A DNA stretch of 64,000 nucleotides from Lytechinus pictus (GCF_037042905.1 NC_087262.1:22859501-22923500), one strand, 5' to 3'. Positions 1-14,812 are shown, counted from the stretch's first letter. The notes: generated by a model not told the origin, from the letters alone. Translations and numbers: made by a program.

Positions 1-1590
1 GAAATGGTAATGCAATTGCTTTTCGAAATTTCATTGCTTTTCTTCACAACTATTTATCGATAATGAATGTTTAATGAATTTTCATCATTCCACGGAATTG
101 ATGTTTGTCGAAACGGAAGAGTCAATATGTCACTTGAAGTATGAGCTGATCTCAATTATAGAAGCACAAGATCAATGCTATCAATACTTGTATGTAAATA
201 AGATAATGGACTTTCCTTAGGAAAGGTATACCAGTCACTCAGGTTTGTTAGTGTTCGTTTTCGGTGGCTCACCGACGCGATGAGCAAGGGATCCGCCCCA
301 GAAAGAAAATGAATTGTTGATCATGCGAACGTAACGATTGCATGTCTTTGTTTTATATGAAAAAAATATGTGACCTTTATGATATTAAATTTAAGATCCT
401 TGTTAGTAAATGGCAACGATAAGAGTATAATGGACATTTTGAATTATTGTATTGATTCACATTAATCCCGTATATTTGGTTCAATATATTAAAAATGGTG
501 TTTATCAAGAGTGGCAAAGAGCTCGAAATATCATTACGGCTACCAACTAACGATTTTCCGGGGGGGGGGGGTGAGCAGGAGGAACGTATAAGTAGGAGGA
601 TATCATCCCCCCAAAATAAAGAATAAGAAATAAATGAATGAATGAATTAAAAAAAATCAGTAAAAATAGAAATGAATAGATAAAAACAAATAAATAAATA
701 AAAATAAAGTACAAATAAATTAATAAATGAATAAAAGATATGCATAAATGAAATATATATACAAACACAATTTTTCGTGTATGATATCCATCCAAATGAA
801 TTGGGACTTGATAGGAAAGAAATAGTTTCCTTTAAAAAGGCTTTCAGATAAACAAAACACTTTCCAAGTCTTTTAAGAGCAGCATTGTGTAAGCGTGACT
901 ATCCTTAAAATGGATCAAGGATAGATATGCAATGATCATCCCTTTCTATTCTAAAAGTCATCCTTGGTGAAGATATCGTATGGAAAGAAAGCATTATGAT
1001 TAAGAACCCCTTCTTAACGCCACCTTTTCAAGACGAAATGCGTCTCGGTCATGAGGATGACTTAGTCTTCAAACAATACTCTTCGACCTTCGAATCACGC
1101 TTAGCTGCAAACCCCTTCCCACCCTCCACACTCGCACGCCACCAAAAAACCTACATCACCAAAAAAGAAAAAGAAAAAGGAAAAAGACCAGATATGATTT
1201 CCTCCATCTTACTCCTACCATTTCATCGATTTTTGGAAGCGGTGGCGGTGGTTTTATAGACGTAGCTCCATTACCTTCCTTCATGGTCTTAGTGAGCGCT
1301 TTTCAAATTTGTCATTCTTGATCTTAAATGGTGTTTGATTCCCGATAATATTGCTATGCAAGCAGATAGCCACAAGAAGGTAAACACATTAACCCGGACA
1401 GCCTTTCATACAAACTGCTTTTCAACCATCAAACTATCGAGTTAAAAAATTGGCGTAAAAGTACCTGTTTAATGGATTGTAAAGGGTATCTTTCAGAAAA
1501 ATCTATTTTCACTGGATAGTACTCATACTGATTAAACATGTATTGGTATATGTTTTATATTTTGGTTTATGAAATACATGTATGGTGCTT
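1..1590. other. No gene recognised
   Basis: Unique AT-rich sequence with a G12 tract and the low-complexity stretch at 613-764. The 87-codon frame at 996-1259 has no recognisable domain and ends in poly-Lys/Glu codons from a purine run. Confidence 0.5.
613..764. repeat. AATAAA/GAATGA low-complexity stretch
   Basis: Tetranucleotide-like TAAA and GAAT runs, preceded by a G12 tract at 560-571. The minus-strand hydrophobic frame here has only repeat composition. Confidence 0.8.
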
Positions 1591-1670
1591 ATCTCTCTAC
1601 CCCTCTCTCTCTCTCTGTCTGAGTCTCTCTTGAATCTATGTCCATCTATCGCTCTCTCTCTCGTCTATCT
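1591..1670. repeat. (CT)n tract
   Basis: Imperfect CTCTCT microsatellite with CTATC interruptions. Confidence 0.85.
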
Positions 1671-2871
1671 TTCTTTTGTAGAAGTTTTCAAAAACATGCA
1701 TTTCCTTTTGGAATAACATGTTTGATAGCATATTCTTATTTGGTATTTTAATCTAAAGATATTTGGATTATAGATGCCTTCAAACATAAACAAATCCATT
1801 ATTTTTTCTTTTGGAAAATCATACAATCTACAGAAATGTACAACCATGACAACTCTCTCATATCAGGAAAGAGCGAAGAAAGAATATGATAGAGTCAGGG
1901 AGATGAAGAGAAATAGGGAAGTGAATTAAGGGAACGATACAAGAGTGATAGCACGAGGAAGAAAGAGAGCGAGAAGATCCCCACTAGTACCGAAAAACAT
2001 CGTCGGTCACATGATTTAGCAGTCGAATCGGATTGCTCTGCTGCATCGTATCTAAAACTCGAGAGAACTACGGATGCCTCATCAAAATTATATCCTTAAT
2101 TGGAAAGAGAATGCCTTGGGTCCGCCAAAGTCCTTTGTAAAGAAAATGAGAAGAAAATAAGTGAAATCCCCTGCAATTCAGCCCTGCCATTCCGGGGAGA
2201 TAATGTCATAACTACATTGCGTTATTATCGGCACTTGATTGAATCAGACGGTCCAAATGGCTAGCAACAAGAAAGGGCGGGAAAATGGGCAACTCTCCGA
2301 TTGCACGACGATGAAGAAAGATGGACCGCCTGAGCGCATCACCACTCGCATTATAAACCTACTTACTAAACGTCTATTACATTATTTCTCACACGTTTTG
2401 CTCGCCGATAGGTTTTTTTCTCCATCTTCACACAGATCAAGACTGGCGGAGTGGCTTCTAGCTAAACACTACCTGAAAATAGAGGAGGGAAATTAAAAGA
2501 AGGGGAAGAAGAAACAGAACGGAAAAGAAGTTTAAGCGGTGGAAAAAGAGGGAAAATTCGCTTTCAGTCGGTGAGGTACGTTTGATTAGATTATGGAATA
2601 ATTCTGGACAAGGAATGGGCTCTTTTTTCACAGCACTCTATTGAAGGTAAGCGATCTCAGCGAGGCAAATTATACATGCCCACAGATAGGATCAATCGTT
2701 GGGATTGAATTAAAGCAAAACTTCCAGGTTTAGTCCCCCCTGAAAAACTGAGTTGAACGAGCGAGCGAGCTCAAGCTACTATAAGGTATGCCAGCAGAAA
2801 TGTTCTGTTTACCCTTCCAGGCAAATGCCTCAACCAGTATTGAGGTTTGAAGAGTACTGCCAATGTCTTCA

Positions 2872-2950
2872 AAGAGAGTAAGAGAGAGAAAGAAAGGGAG
2901 AGGGAGAAAGAGAGGGAGAGATAGGAAGGGGGAGAGAGAGAGAAAAAAAG
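2872..2950. repeat. (GA)n tract
   Basis: Imperfect GA/GGGA polypurine repeat of about 80 bp. Confidence 0.85.
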
Positions 2951-3633
2951 TTTACCACCAGCAAATTCACTTAGAGTTATTACTTACTCAATTGTACACT
3001 TGAAGCCATTTCTGTTGATTAAAATCTTAACAGAACAAACATAGATGGCATTAAATCAATTTTTGCCTGAAAATATTGTTTTAAAAAAAAGTCCCCTCAT
3101 TTCCGCCGTCGACTGCTCTTCTCTTTCTCTCTCTCTCACTCTCTCTGTCATTCCAAAAGCTGTTATCCTATTGTGTTGCAGTTCCAAAACTTTTAACTTT
3201 CCTAGTATGTGTGTTTCTCTGTGTGTGCGGGTAGGTGTTGAATGTCATGAATGTGTGCTCTACCCCACTTTATTCACATACCCATTCCTTAACAGCTGTC
3301 CCGTTTCATTTCTTATTACCTGTGACCAGGGCGACGCCATGGTAATCAATAGGAGGGAAGAATAAAAATTATGACTGTATGTGACATCTTTTTTTAACTT
3401 CTTGAATAACAGAGGAAATATATTTACATAACCCAGACATCCCTTTTACATTATTTTTTAACCTTTCTTTCTTCATGCTCTTTCTTTCTTTGTCCTTTTT
3501 TCAGCACTTTTTTTACTAGCTGAAAATCATAGGGACTGTCACACTTCTTCCCGTGTCTATGTCCAATATCAACTTCAAATTCCCTTTTTACAACTATAAA
3601 TAAAGCCATTGCAGACATTGTTAAATACCGTTT

Positions 3634-3669
3634 ATTATATATATATATATATAATATAATATAATATAA
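3634..3669. repeat. (TA)n microsatellite
   Basis: Run of TA dinucleotides followed by ATAATATAAT repeats. Confidence 0.9.
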
Positions 3670-4564
3670 GAGAAAACAATACACATATCACACACTTAAA
3701 GGTATTGTGTTACATTCCCATCTCACCACTCTCTCTTTCTCTCTCTCTCTTACACTTACACACATACATGCGCACAACACACACAAACTCTCCACCAGAC
3801 AACACAAATGCGAACGGTAATGCTGACAGACACAGGCTACGCGTACAAGCACCCTCACGCACTCACCGTACCCTCATCGCCCAAACTTTCGACTAATAAG
3901 ATGAGCTATATTATCCTCTCCTCCCATTCCTGTCTTTATTACTTTCCTCAAATGCATTTCCTCCTCCCCCCCCCTCTCTCTCCATCTTCTCCCCACCTAT
4001 TCCCTGTATCACTCTCAGAGAAACTCTTGACTTCCTTTTTTATCTCGAACACCACTTTTGGAAGATTCTTCGCACCCTCCCTCTTCATCTCCTGTCCTCT
4101 TCCTTTTCTTCATAAACCAATTAGCGGTCGCCGATTGGGCGATCGGTTTTTAGCACTCGTCAGGTCGATCATGCCATTTTAGCGCAGTTTAACCAAATGC
4201 AATAAGCGGTGTTAAATATCGGCGCATAATAGCATTGACATGATCAAATCTGAAACAGTATACAGACAGTGTCAAAGACATGGACTGTAATGGAGTTTGT
4301 CGCGGCTTGATCTTTTATTGTCATCGGGGAAAATTAAATTTGATACCATTATTTTTCTTCGCCCTTTCAGCGCGCCAAAGAGAAGGGAGAAAGTAATTTG
4401 GTAAAAGAAGTACTCAGCACACAGCTGTAATCTGATTTGTGCTCTGCTGGACTCTGTCGACTATCATCTCTTCACCGCAACTTTGTGAAATTGTTCTTAT
4501 CATTTCTTCTTTGGAGTCTTTTCCTCTGTCTTTTGGTGTATTATACTCAGATTTCATCCACTCT

Positions 4565-4720
4565 CCGCCACACACACACCCTCGCTCACATCATCCTCAC
4601 TCGCTCACACGCCATCACACACACACGCATGCACCCTCCCACTTATGCCTGCTCACACATGCAACCACCCACATACATACACTCCCTCACATACCCCCCC
4701 CCCTTCTCTCTCTCTCTGCC
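4565..4720. repeat. CA-rich degenerate repeat
   Basis: CACACA, CTCACA and CACATAC motifs followed by a C11-type run and CTCTCT. The His/Thr-rich frames are artefacts. Confidence 0.8.
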
Positions 4721-5237
4721 TGCCTGTCTAAATCTTTTAGCCAATATTATCTTCTCGTCTCTTTCCAGCATTAACCCGTTAGACCGGATCATAATTTTTA
4801 ATGCATAAAAAGAACTGATTGATAATTATTGATCTGCAGCATTTTCACTAACTGAAAAGTTTTTATACACAACCCCTTCATTCTTCCTGGGGCCGGTAAC
4901 AACAGGGTTAGCGATTAATCGCTAATTTGATTGAACAGTTCTGAATGGTTCCTAGTCAGTCTACTGAGCAAAATGCGCATGCAACAATGATCTAGATATT
5001 TCATTTAGCGATCAATAGCTAACCTTTGTGTTACGGACCTAGATCTGTGTTGCGTACATGTTTACAAATTATTATGTTCTTGTTTTGCAATTATTTTCTT
5101 ATTGTGCGCTCTGCAAATCACAAGCTATTCAAATCGTTTCCCCTCTCTGTCATCAATGTTTGATACAATCGTGAAACAAACGCTTATATTTAGTTCCCAC
5201 GGGTCACTTCCAAATCCAAGTTTCTTTCCCTCTCCCC

Positions 5238-5240
5238 CTA

Positions 5241-5271
<31 letters not shown>

Positions 5272-5275
5272 ATTC
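5238..5275. repeat. (CT)n microsatellite
   Basis: About 19 CT units with one TTT interruption. Confidence 0.88.
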
Positions 5276-7526
5276 TCCTGCTCTTTCCTATGAACAGAAA
5301 AATGGGCCCTCTTTTATATAACGTTTTGATACCATGCTACTTGTTACGATCTTACGAGGACAGGTTTTAGCCAAGCTGCTTGCGAAGCGATCCTCAACTT
5401 CAGAACCGCAAAGAAGTCACGGACTACCGCTTGCCTTACAGTGTGTGTGGTAATTATTAATGAGGTGTTTTAGTGCTGTATTGATTGGAGTAAGTGGTAG
5501 AAAGCCTCTCACCAATCTACTACAGCGGGAAGCCACGAGGAAAAGTCGATTCCTAACTCACCAAAAAGACCTTTTTTCTCCTTCCGTTTCCTCTCCGATT
5601 TTGTTCTCTCTCCCTTGAAGCCGGGCTATTGAATTTGAATTCGCTTTCGGTGGCGATCCCGAGTGGCTAGAGAGACGCGATCGCAACGGTCACATTTTGT
5701 TTCTCGAGTGTTTATGGGATGACGGCGGGTGAGTTAGCCGCCACCAACTCTCAACGATTCATTACGCTTCCATCAATAATTCGTCAAAAATCGTTTTTTG
5801 CTTCTTCTCTTCTCTTTCATACCACTCATCTATCCATTGAAGATAAAGGATATTTAGACTTTTTAGGCTGATATGGAAGGGAGAATCGTCCCTTGCTCAC
5901 ACTCTCGCTTCGTAAGAGGTCGGAATAAGTACACTATGGGATTTAGAGTACCCAAGTACCGTTGCCTTTTGTTAACTACAAAATTAGGCATGATTCATAA
6001 TATACAGAGCGAAAATGGATTTAAAAAGCCAGATATTGAGAGTTGGACTGAATACATGTTAAAATGCATAACAAGTAAAACTTGGTTGAGCTCAAATCTT
6101 TATGGAAATCGATGCAATTTTCTCTCTCTGTAGCTATGAAATGAACCCCAGAATTGTCAAAAACCTTATTATTCACTGAGCACAAATGATATACAGGCTT
6201 GTTGACGAAAATATAATTATTTTTACAAAAAAGGAAAATTTTCCAATAAAAAGATAATCAATTACGGGAAAAGCAAGTTTATTTGAAGTATACAATCTAA
6301 ATCACCATTGTCAACTTATTTTTATTTCTTTATTACACTACTCTGTTTTAGAAATATTGAAATAAAATAATAGAAATACTGGTTTTGCAGAATATTTTTT
6401 TTGAACACTCTTAAAAAAAGAAAACCCCGAAGAGTTACGCTTTAATAGATTATTTTGAAAAATTTTATTTTCAAGTTTAAATATCAAAACATAATCAACT
6501 TTAGAAATAAAGATATCTCATAGTTTTCTTTACATAATTCATTTGCAATTTGTAATTGGTCAAATTAGTATATACGGATAAAAACTTAACCAAAAACTTT
6601 TTTATGGAAAGACTTTGTTTCGCATGCCATGTTTATTTATCTCATTAGTATATATTATTTAACCATGTTGCCCTAATATGCTAAAAGTGACGACGCTAGT
6701 ACAAAACCATACACGCTCTATAAACTCAAAAAGAGACATTAAGCTATTGAATTGTATGAAACATTAATAAGGTCCTTATTCATAATAAACATCTTTCTCT
6801 TCACCCCTTGACCAACAAAACAAGGACATTTTGTGTGTACGGACCTGTACTTGCTTAGCAAATTAATGTGAGAAAAATAATCCCTCGTTAATCATAAAGG
6901 TACGGAAATCGATTCCATTTAATGTGATTTCTGGTTAATGCAAGGACCAATGCACCAGTTGTTTGAGAATAAATCACACGCTCACATTTTGTCATTTTGT
7001 GGTAAATGATAGATTTTTTGTTTGCTAAAGAGTGAATGGGGAGGGCGGAATGAAAAGCTATATTTAATCCATTTATGCATGATCTTAAGGCTATACTAAA
7101 AGGAAACACAACATAAAACTCCAACGCCTCGGTGATTTGGAGAAAGACTCGTGGTGTTTCCCACATTAATTACACTTTGTGGAAAATTAATTGATAACTT
7201 TATTTTAGGTCTCTCCACCTCGAAAATAAGTGTCTGAAAATTGTATTATGATATTAACGTTTCATCCGGTATTTGTACCGCATTGGACTTGTACCATTGA
7301 ACTAAACCAAAGAGGGTGGGCTTATATGGACCTCAGAAATAAACAACAATCACCAATGAACGAGGGTTGATTATGGATTATTAATTTGTTGTGAACTAAA
7401 TTTATCAATTAGATCACATGTCTTGAGATGTAAAGGGAAAGGGTACTTCAAATGTTATTATTATTATGAATTAATTCATATAATACATCAGTGAAATGTG
7501 TCTGTTTCTAGTTGCGTATATCTTTA

Positions 7527-7850
7527 TAGAAAGAGGTAGAAAGACAGAGATAGGTGGAGAGAAAGAAAAGAAGAAAGGAAGATAGAAAGACAGAAAGAAA
7601 GAAAAAAAGAGAGACAGAAGGAAAGAAAGAAAAAAGAAGAAAGAAAGAAGGAAGGAAATAAATAAATGAAAGAGAGAAAGAAAGAAAGAAGGAATGAAAG
7701 GAAGAAAGAAAGAAAGGAATGAAGGAAGGAAGAAAGGAATAAAGAAAGAAAAAAAATAAAGAAAGAAAGAAAGAAAGAAAAAAGACAGAAAGAAAGAGAG
7801 AGAGAAAGAAAGAAAAAAGACACAAAGAAAGAGAGAGAGAGAGAGAAGGG
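7527..7850. repeat. (GAAA)n polypurine microsatellite
   Basis: About 320 bp almost wholly purine on this strand, with GAAA, GAAG and GA sub-runs. The Ser/Phe/Leu-rich minus-strand frames here arise from the repeat. Confidence 0.92.
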
Positions 7851-10800
7851 ATCATCTGAAAGCATAGCATATTTCACAGAAAAGGATATGAATGAAAATT
7901 GATATCTTAACATACACTTCACTACGATATTCAATATGTCAATTGTAATTAATTTTATGAATTGAACACGCCTTGCAAATTAATCAGGTAATAATTTAAC
8001 CTTAATTAAATTATATATTGTGTATAAATGACATAGCTGTCTTCTTTCAATATGCATTATACAATCCACCTTTTTAAAGATGTTTTCTCTGAAAATAATC
8101 AACGTCTTCCCACCAGTTACAAGTTTATCTTTAATTTTAGCTATTGTGTAATTACCAGTAATAGCTGTCTTCGACAAGTGAGTGGTTGTTGTCTTTAGTA
8201 GAGCAATTACTATTAATTTGTCGACAATTCATCAATTATTTGACAGAATGGCCCGTCCTGGGTAATTCCAGCGAAATCTGTCGGAGAGCGGTTGGGACCG
8301 GGCAGCGGCGTGTTAACGCCAAATTGCGCTGCACAATTAAACAGTCACAGCCCCATCCTCCTATAGCAACGGCCTGCTTGGTTGAAAGAAAAGAGATAAG
8401 CGACATTATGAAATGAAGTTGTATTTTAACAAAAGAGGAGTGATATAGCATAAGTATGGCCTTGTTCCTAATCCAATAAAGTCATTCTGCTCCACTGGAC
8501 TACGCTGGTGCGATTTTGTGAGATGTAGAAATAGTCAATAATTTATCACATGGAACTGTATTTGAATAGGGCGTCCAATCTCTCTCCCTCTCCAAGTCTT
8601 TGTACAGAGCATGTAAACAGACAATGGATTCTTCCTATCCGCCAACAATGCAACACGGTAAGAGAGGGAGAGAGAGAAAAAGAAACGGGGAGGACTGCAC
8701 ATGTAGTCTCCGGGAGCAAGGCATCGATTTCTGATTTTTTTCAGACAAGTGGTCTGAATTTTGAGACTACTAGACTCGAGTGGTAATTATGTACTGTATT
8801 TTTTTCTTCAAATTTGTAACGACCTTTGCTAGGCTTCTGTCAAGAGAATTTTCTTTATCAAAACTCGTGGCGCCAATGAGTTAGAGTCTGTGCATGTAGA
8901 CTAGAGCGTGGTGAGAGAGATGGAGAGAAAGAGAGAGAAGAGGGAGTACGATGGTTGGGGATATAATAGGAGAAATCGAGGATGAGGGGGATGGTGAGAA
9001 GAATACAAGAAAAGCTGCTATCCTGCTGAGTAGCAACCATTCAAGATTGGGATGAAAGAATAGGTCATGGTTTCCAACAGAGCCCACCACCCGTCGAGAA
9101 GTCATCTCCTCTCCGACAAATCTCCTACCCCTGCTGTAAGGCGACATCTAGATTTCCCCTCTTTTCTAACAAATAATATCCTAATTTCTTAAAAACTTTT
9201 CACAATTCCATCGAGCCAGATCGCCCCTCCTATTCTTCCGATCCGTCCAGCAAAGGGACCGGACCTTCTGGTCATACTTACTTATACCAACAAAAGACGC
9301 GCGACCACGAAGGATAGAAAATTAGAAGAGAATAAAAGCTTTAATAGTCCCACACTATCACATCAGCGCAGTGCCATCGTCTTAATTCGCTTATTCCTGT
9401 TTTTCTTAATCGGTCACAGCAGGCTATAGGAAATATGGACCGTATTCCTCCAAGGGTAATTCAATTAGATAAAAATGTCTTCCCGCCTATCATAGGGGAA
9501 TCTTAATATTACACTTTCCGTTAAAGTCAGGACGCAATTTAGCAAATAGCTGATTACGACTTCTAAGGCATAGAAAGAAGTCGAAAATTACACATTACCT
9601 AATTAAATGGAGAAAATGCGCGGACAATAGAGCATTTGTGCTTGAATTGATAGTGATGATTGCTCCTTATTGAAGGCTTTTCACAGTGGTAATGACGCGA
9701 ATGAACAATCATACGAAATTCTCTCTTGAGACCAAGATTTCTTTCACAATAATTGTTCATAAAGTTACGGACAACTTTACGAATGGCTGGATATCATGAA
9801 AAGCCAAGCGAGCTTCTCGATTATTTTAAATCACATTTGCTTACGGTAGAAAATCCCGATATTGATTGATATTTACATTATTATTATTTGTGTCCAAAAT
9901 CTATTTTTACTTCAATTCAGGTGACATCATTTGATGTACATCCATGTGGCAGTTGTGAAAGAGTGATTGGTGAAAACGAGAGAGAAAGAGAGAGGGTCGT
10001 CCCTGATGTAGGGCGGGGTCATCGGTAACCTCGTTTTAGTAATCTTACATGTAATTCTGTAGGCGTTCTTTGTCAATGCAACATTACATCAACATTAATT
10101 CCACGATAAGGTTTTAAATGAACTTTTAAAATTAGGGTAGGACACGGTTGCAATAATGGGTTGTAAATTGAATATTGAATTTCAACATGTAAAATGAAAA
10201 ATAGTAAATGAAAATAAATGAATGAATAATCATTCAATAAAGATTATAAGTTACAAAATAAAAATATTTAATGCTTCTAAGTAGACTTAAAATTTATGTA
10301 ATCGTTAAAGTGATTCAGAGGGCAGTTGTCCAAAGCCCGATAACACATAGCTTCGCGATTGGTCGTATTGTTAATTTATACGACTGATTGCACGAAATAA
10401 CCAATACAATCAATCATAAAATATTCTCTACGATCAATCGCAGATCGTTTTGTTATGGCTAGGGTCCAGATTGATAATGAAAATCAAAAGTAATACACTA
10501 ATTGCAATTTCTTAAAAAGTGTTTCATAACAAAACCTCTTGATCTGACACGGCAGGTTTAATCTGCTTATCATAACAACGACAAAAATCGCAACCATAAA
10601 TGTTACAACACTCCCCTTGCCTTAACTCTCTCCTAAGAAAGCAAAAATAGTCCCTTGGGTACATTTGAAATGCGTTACATGCTGTGCGAAAGATTAATAG
10701 TCACTCTGATATTTTGAAGTCAGTTTTCCTCGATTAGCTTTGGGTTATTTACTTTCTAGGCATGCCAAGAACCTGTCAAAAATCAAGTGAATTAGGGGTG

Positions 10801-11430
10801 TACAAGGGAGACAAGGGGACTTCTTTATCAATTAAGGGGAAAAGATAAAATGGCACCCCACCTAAATGTCATCAAATGCAACTATTACTAATTCCCAAAA
10901 TAATAGGGAATAAAATACCAACAGAGACATGGACTAATGGCGCCTTATTTGAAATATATGTATCTATTCTGAATCAGAAATAAAAACCGTATGTGATATG
11001 AAAGAAAGAGCCCCTTAAAAAGATGACAAAATAAGTTAATCTACGTCTAATTCCAGCCAACCGTATCCTCGGCTGTCAAATTTGGACATGGTGGATGGGA
11101 TATACAGATTTATGAACTGAGAGGGGAATCTCTAATCATTTAAAGGAGGGGACTAGGACACTTGTTCTGATTTCCTGCTCGTGTGCGCGGGAAAAGAAAA
11201 CACTATTTTCGGGATTATCACCCGAAGCTATCGAGCAATGTGATTTTCGCCGCTTCAACAGGACCGACTTCTCTGTTTCTTTAACCTGTTAACGCGGTAC
11301 ATTCGGGACTGGTCAGAGAAAAAAGGATGAAATGAGAGGAAGAGGAAGAAGATTGATATTTTCACTCGAAGATTTCCTTTCCCGTTTGATTTATTACACA
11401 TTGACACACAAACACACACCCTCCCACACC
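7851..11430. other. No gene recognised
   Basis: Unique sequence with three short GA tracts (8658-8690, 8904-8945, 9976-9998). Composition between 8200 and 9300 is less AT-rich than its flanks, but no open frame shows a domain or a convincing splice pattern. Confidence 0.5.
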
Positions 11431-11625
11431 CCCTGACCTACTCCTGTTATTTCTGTTTTACCTGTCACTATGTATACGACTACATTCACCATTTGTGCAT
11501 CTAATCAAATGTTTACTTTGCTTTCTGTAGATGAATTTCAATATTCGAATAAAGTGATTTTTTTCAGAAAAAGGGCAATCAAAATTTTACTTCGGCTAAT
11601 ATTAGAATACATCTATTACCACTGT
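11431..11625. repeat. Spacer of higher-order unit 1
   Basis: Non-21-bp sequence at the head of unit 1. It is near-identical to the spacers at 13199, 14619 and 16148. It contains CATTTGTGCATCTAATCAAA, a pyrimidine run ending TGCTTTCTGTAG just before ATGAATTTC, and TTTTACTTCGGCTAATA. Unit 1 lacks one A in the CAAATATTCG segment relative to units 2 and 3, which changes the reading frame. Confidence 0.85.
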
Positions 11626-13198
11626 TTACATTTACTACCGCTATGTCTACATCTACTACCACTAAGTTTACATCTGCTACCAGTCTTTCTACATCTACTA
11701 CCACTATTTCTACATCTACCACCATTATTTCAAGATCTACAACCACTATATCTACATCTATTACCAATTTGCCTACATCTACAGCCACTTTATCTACATC
11801 TTTTACCAATTTGCCTACATCTACAACCACTATATCTACATCTATTACCAATTTGCCTATATCTACTACCACTATATATACATCTATTACCAATTTGTCT
11901 ACATCTACTACCACTAAGTTTACATCTGCTACCAGTCTTTCTACATCTACTACAACTATTTGTACATCTACCCCACTATTTTTTAGATCTACAACCACTA
12001 TTTATAATTCTACTACCACTTTGTCTACATCTACTACCACTATTTCTACATCTACTACCACTTTGTATATATCTACTACCACTATTTCTGCATCTACTAC
12101 CTCTCTTTTTACATCTACTATCATTATTTCTACATCTACTACCACTATTTCTACATCTGCTACCATTATTTCAACATCTTCTACCACTATGTTCACATCT
12201 ACTACCACTAGTTCTACATCTACTAATACTATTTCTACATCTACTTCCAATTCTTCTACATTTACTACCACTTTGTGTACATTTACTAGCACTATGTTTA
12301 CATCTACTACCACTATGTTTACATCTACTACCACTATGTATACATCTACTACCATTACTTCCACTACCACTATTTCTGCTTCTACTACCTCTATTTCTAC
12401 ATCTACTACCATTATATTTACATCTTCTACCACTATTTTTACATCTGTACCGCTATTTCTACATCTACTACCACTATTTCAACACTAATGTCACTATTTC
12501 TAAATCAACTACCACTATTTCTACACCTACCACCACTATTCCTATATCTACTACCAGTTTGCCTATACATCTGCTACCACTAAGTTTACATCTGCTACCA
12601 GTATTTCTACATCTACTACCACAATTTATAATCTATCACCACTATTTCTAGATCTACAGCCACTATTTCTACATCTACTACCATTATTTCAATATCTCCT
12701 ACCACTATGTTCACATCTACTACCACTAGTTCTACATCTACTAATACTATTTCTACATCTACTTCCTATTCTTCTACATTTACTACCACTTTGTGTACAT
12801 CTACTACCACTATGTTTACATCTACTACCACTATGTATACATCTACTACCATTACTTCTACTACCACTATTTCTGCACCTTCTACCTCTATATCTAAATT
12901 TACTACCATTATTTCTACATCTACTACCACTAGTTCTACACCTTCTATTACTATTTCTACATCTACTTCCACTTTTTCTCCATCTACTACCACTATTTCT
13001 ACATCTACTACCACTATATTTACGTCTACTACCACTATGTATACATCTACTACCACTATGTTAACATCTACTACCACTATGTTTACATCTACTACCACTA
13101 TGTTTACATCTACTACCACTATGTCTACATCTACCATCACTAAGTTTATATCTGCTACCGCTATATCTACATCTATTACCGGTAATCATTTACCTACT

Positions 13199-13395
13199 CC
13201 TGACCTACTCCTGTTATTTCTGTTTTACCTGCCACTATGTTTACATCTACATTCACCATTTGTGCATCTAATCTAATGTTTACTTTGCTTTCTGTAGATG
13301 AATTTCAAATATTCGAATAAAGTGATTTTTTTCAGAAAAAGTGCAATCAAAATTTTACTTCGGCTAATACTAGAATACATCTATTACCACTGTTT
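13199..13395. repeat. Spacer of higher-order unit 2
   Basis: Second copy of the conserved spacer, opening with CCTGACCTACTCCTG and containing the same TGCTTTCTGTAG/ATG junction and TTTTACTTCGGCTAATA segment. It follows directly on the closing ATTACCGGTAATCATTTACC of unit 1. Confidence 0.85.
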
Positions 13396-14618
13396 ACATT
13401 TACTACCGCTATGTCTACATCTACTACCACTAAGTTTACATCTGATACCAGTATTTCTACATCTACTACCACTATTTCTACATCTACCACCATTATTTCA
13501 AGATCTACAACCACTATATCTACATCTATTACCAATTTGCCTACATCTACAGCCACTATATCTACATCTATTACCAATTTGCCTACATTTACTACCACTA
13601 TGTATACATATATTACCAATTTGTCTACATCTACTACCACTAAGTTTACATCTGCTACCAGTATTTCTACATATACTACCACTATTTGTACATCTACCAC
13701 CACTATTTTTTAGATCTACAACCACTATTTCTAAATCTACTGCCACTTTGTCTACATCTACTACCACTATGTCTACATCTACTACCACTAAGTTTACATC
13801 TGCTACCAGTATTTCTAAATCTACTACCACTATGTCTACATCTACTACCACTATGTTTACATCTACTACCACTATGTTTACATCTACTACTACTATGTTT
13901 ACATCTACTACCACTATGTTTACATCTACTACCACTATTTCTACATCTACTACCACTAAGTTTACATCTGCTACCAGTATTTCTACATCTACTACCACTA
14001 TTTCTACATCTACTACCACTTTGTATAGATCTACTACCACTATTTCAATATCTACTACCACTATGTTTACATCTACTACCACTAGTTCTACATCTACTAA
14101 TACTATTTCTACATCTACTTCCAATTCTTCTACATCTACTTCCTATTCTTCTACATTTACTACCACTTTGTGTACATCTACTACCACTATGTTTACATCT
14201 ACTACCACTATGTTTACATCTACTACCACTATGTATACATCTACTACCATTACTTCTACTACCACTATTTCTGCATCTAATACCTCTATTTCTACATCTA
14301 CTACCATAATATTTACATCTTCTGCCACTATTGTTACATCTGCTACCGTTATTTCTACATCTACTACCACTATGTGTACATCTACTACCACTTTTTGTTC
14401 ATCTACTACCGCTATTTCTACATCTAACAGCACTATTTCTACATCTACTACCATTATTTCTACATCTACTACCACTATGTTTGCATCTACTACCACTATG
14501 TTGACATCTACTATACCACTATGTTGACATCTACTACCACTATGTTGACATCTACTACCACCAAGTTTACATCTGCTACCGCTATATCTACATCTATTAC
14601 CGGTAATCATTACCTACT

Positions 14619-14812
14619 CCTGACCTACTCCTGTTATTTCTGCTTTTCCTGCCATAATGTATGCGACTACATTCCCCATTCGTGCATCTAATCAAATGTT
14701 TAGTTTGCTTTCTGTAGATGAATTTCAAATATTCGAATAAAGTGATTTTTTTCAGAAAAAGTGCAATCATAATTTTACTTCGGTAATACTAGAATACATC
14801 TATTACCACTGT
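14619..14812. repeat. Spacer of higher-order unit 3
   Basis: Third copy. It differs by a few substitutions (for example CATTCGTGCATC) and one missing base in the CTTCGGTAATA segment. It precedes the unit with the most homogeneous 42-bp dimers. Confidence 0.85.

Larger units (their letters stand above)
1671..7526. other. No gene recognised
   Basis: Apart from the listed microsatellites, this is unique non-coding sequence. Pyrimidine-rich patches at 3720-3760, 3960-4010 and 4680-4720 account for several Ser/Leu/Pro-rich frames. The frame at 5873-6133 has ordinary composition but no motif and lies in AT-rich DNA. Confidence 0.5.

Noticed and set aside
7508-7934. Ser/Phe/Leu-rich minus-strand frames
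   Set aside because: Translation of the GAAA microsatellite.
11470-14527. Long Leu/His/Pro-, Val/Asp-, Tyr/His- and Cys/Gly-rich open frames
   Set aside because: They are frame shadows of the 21-bp repeat, are broken by indels at unit junctions and coexist on both strands.
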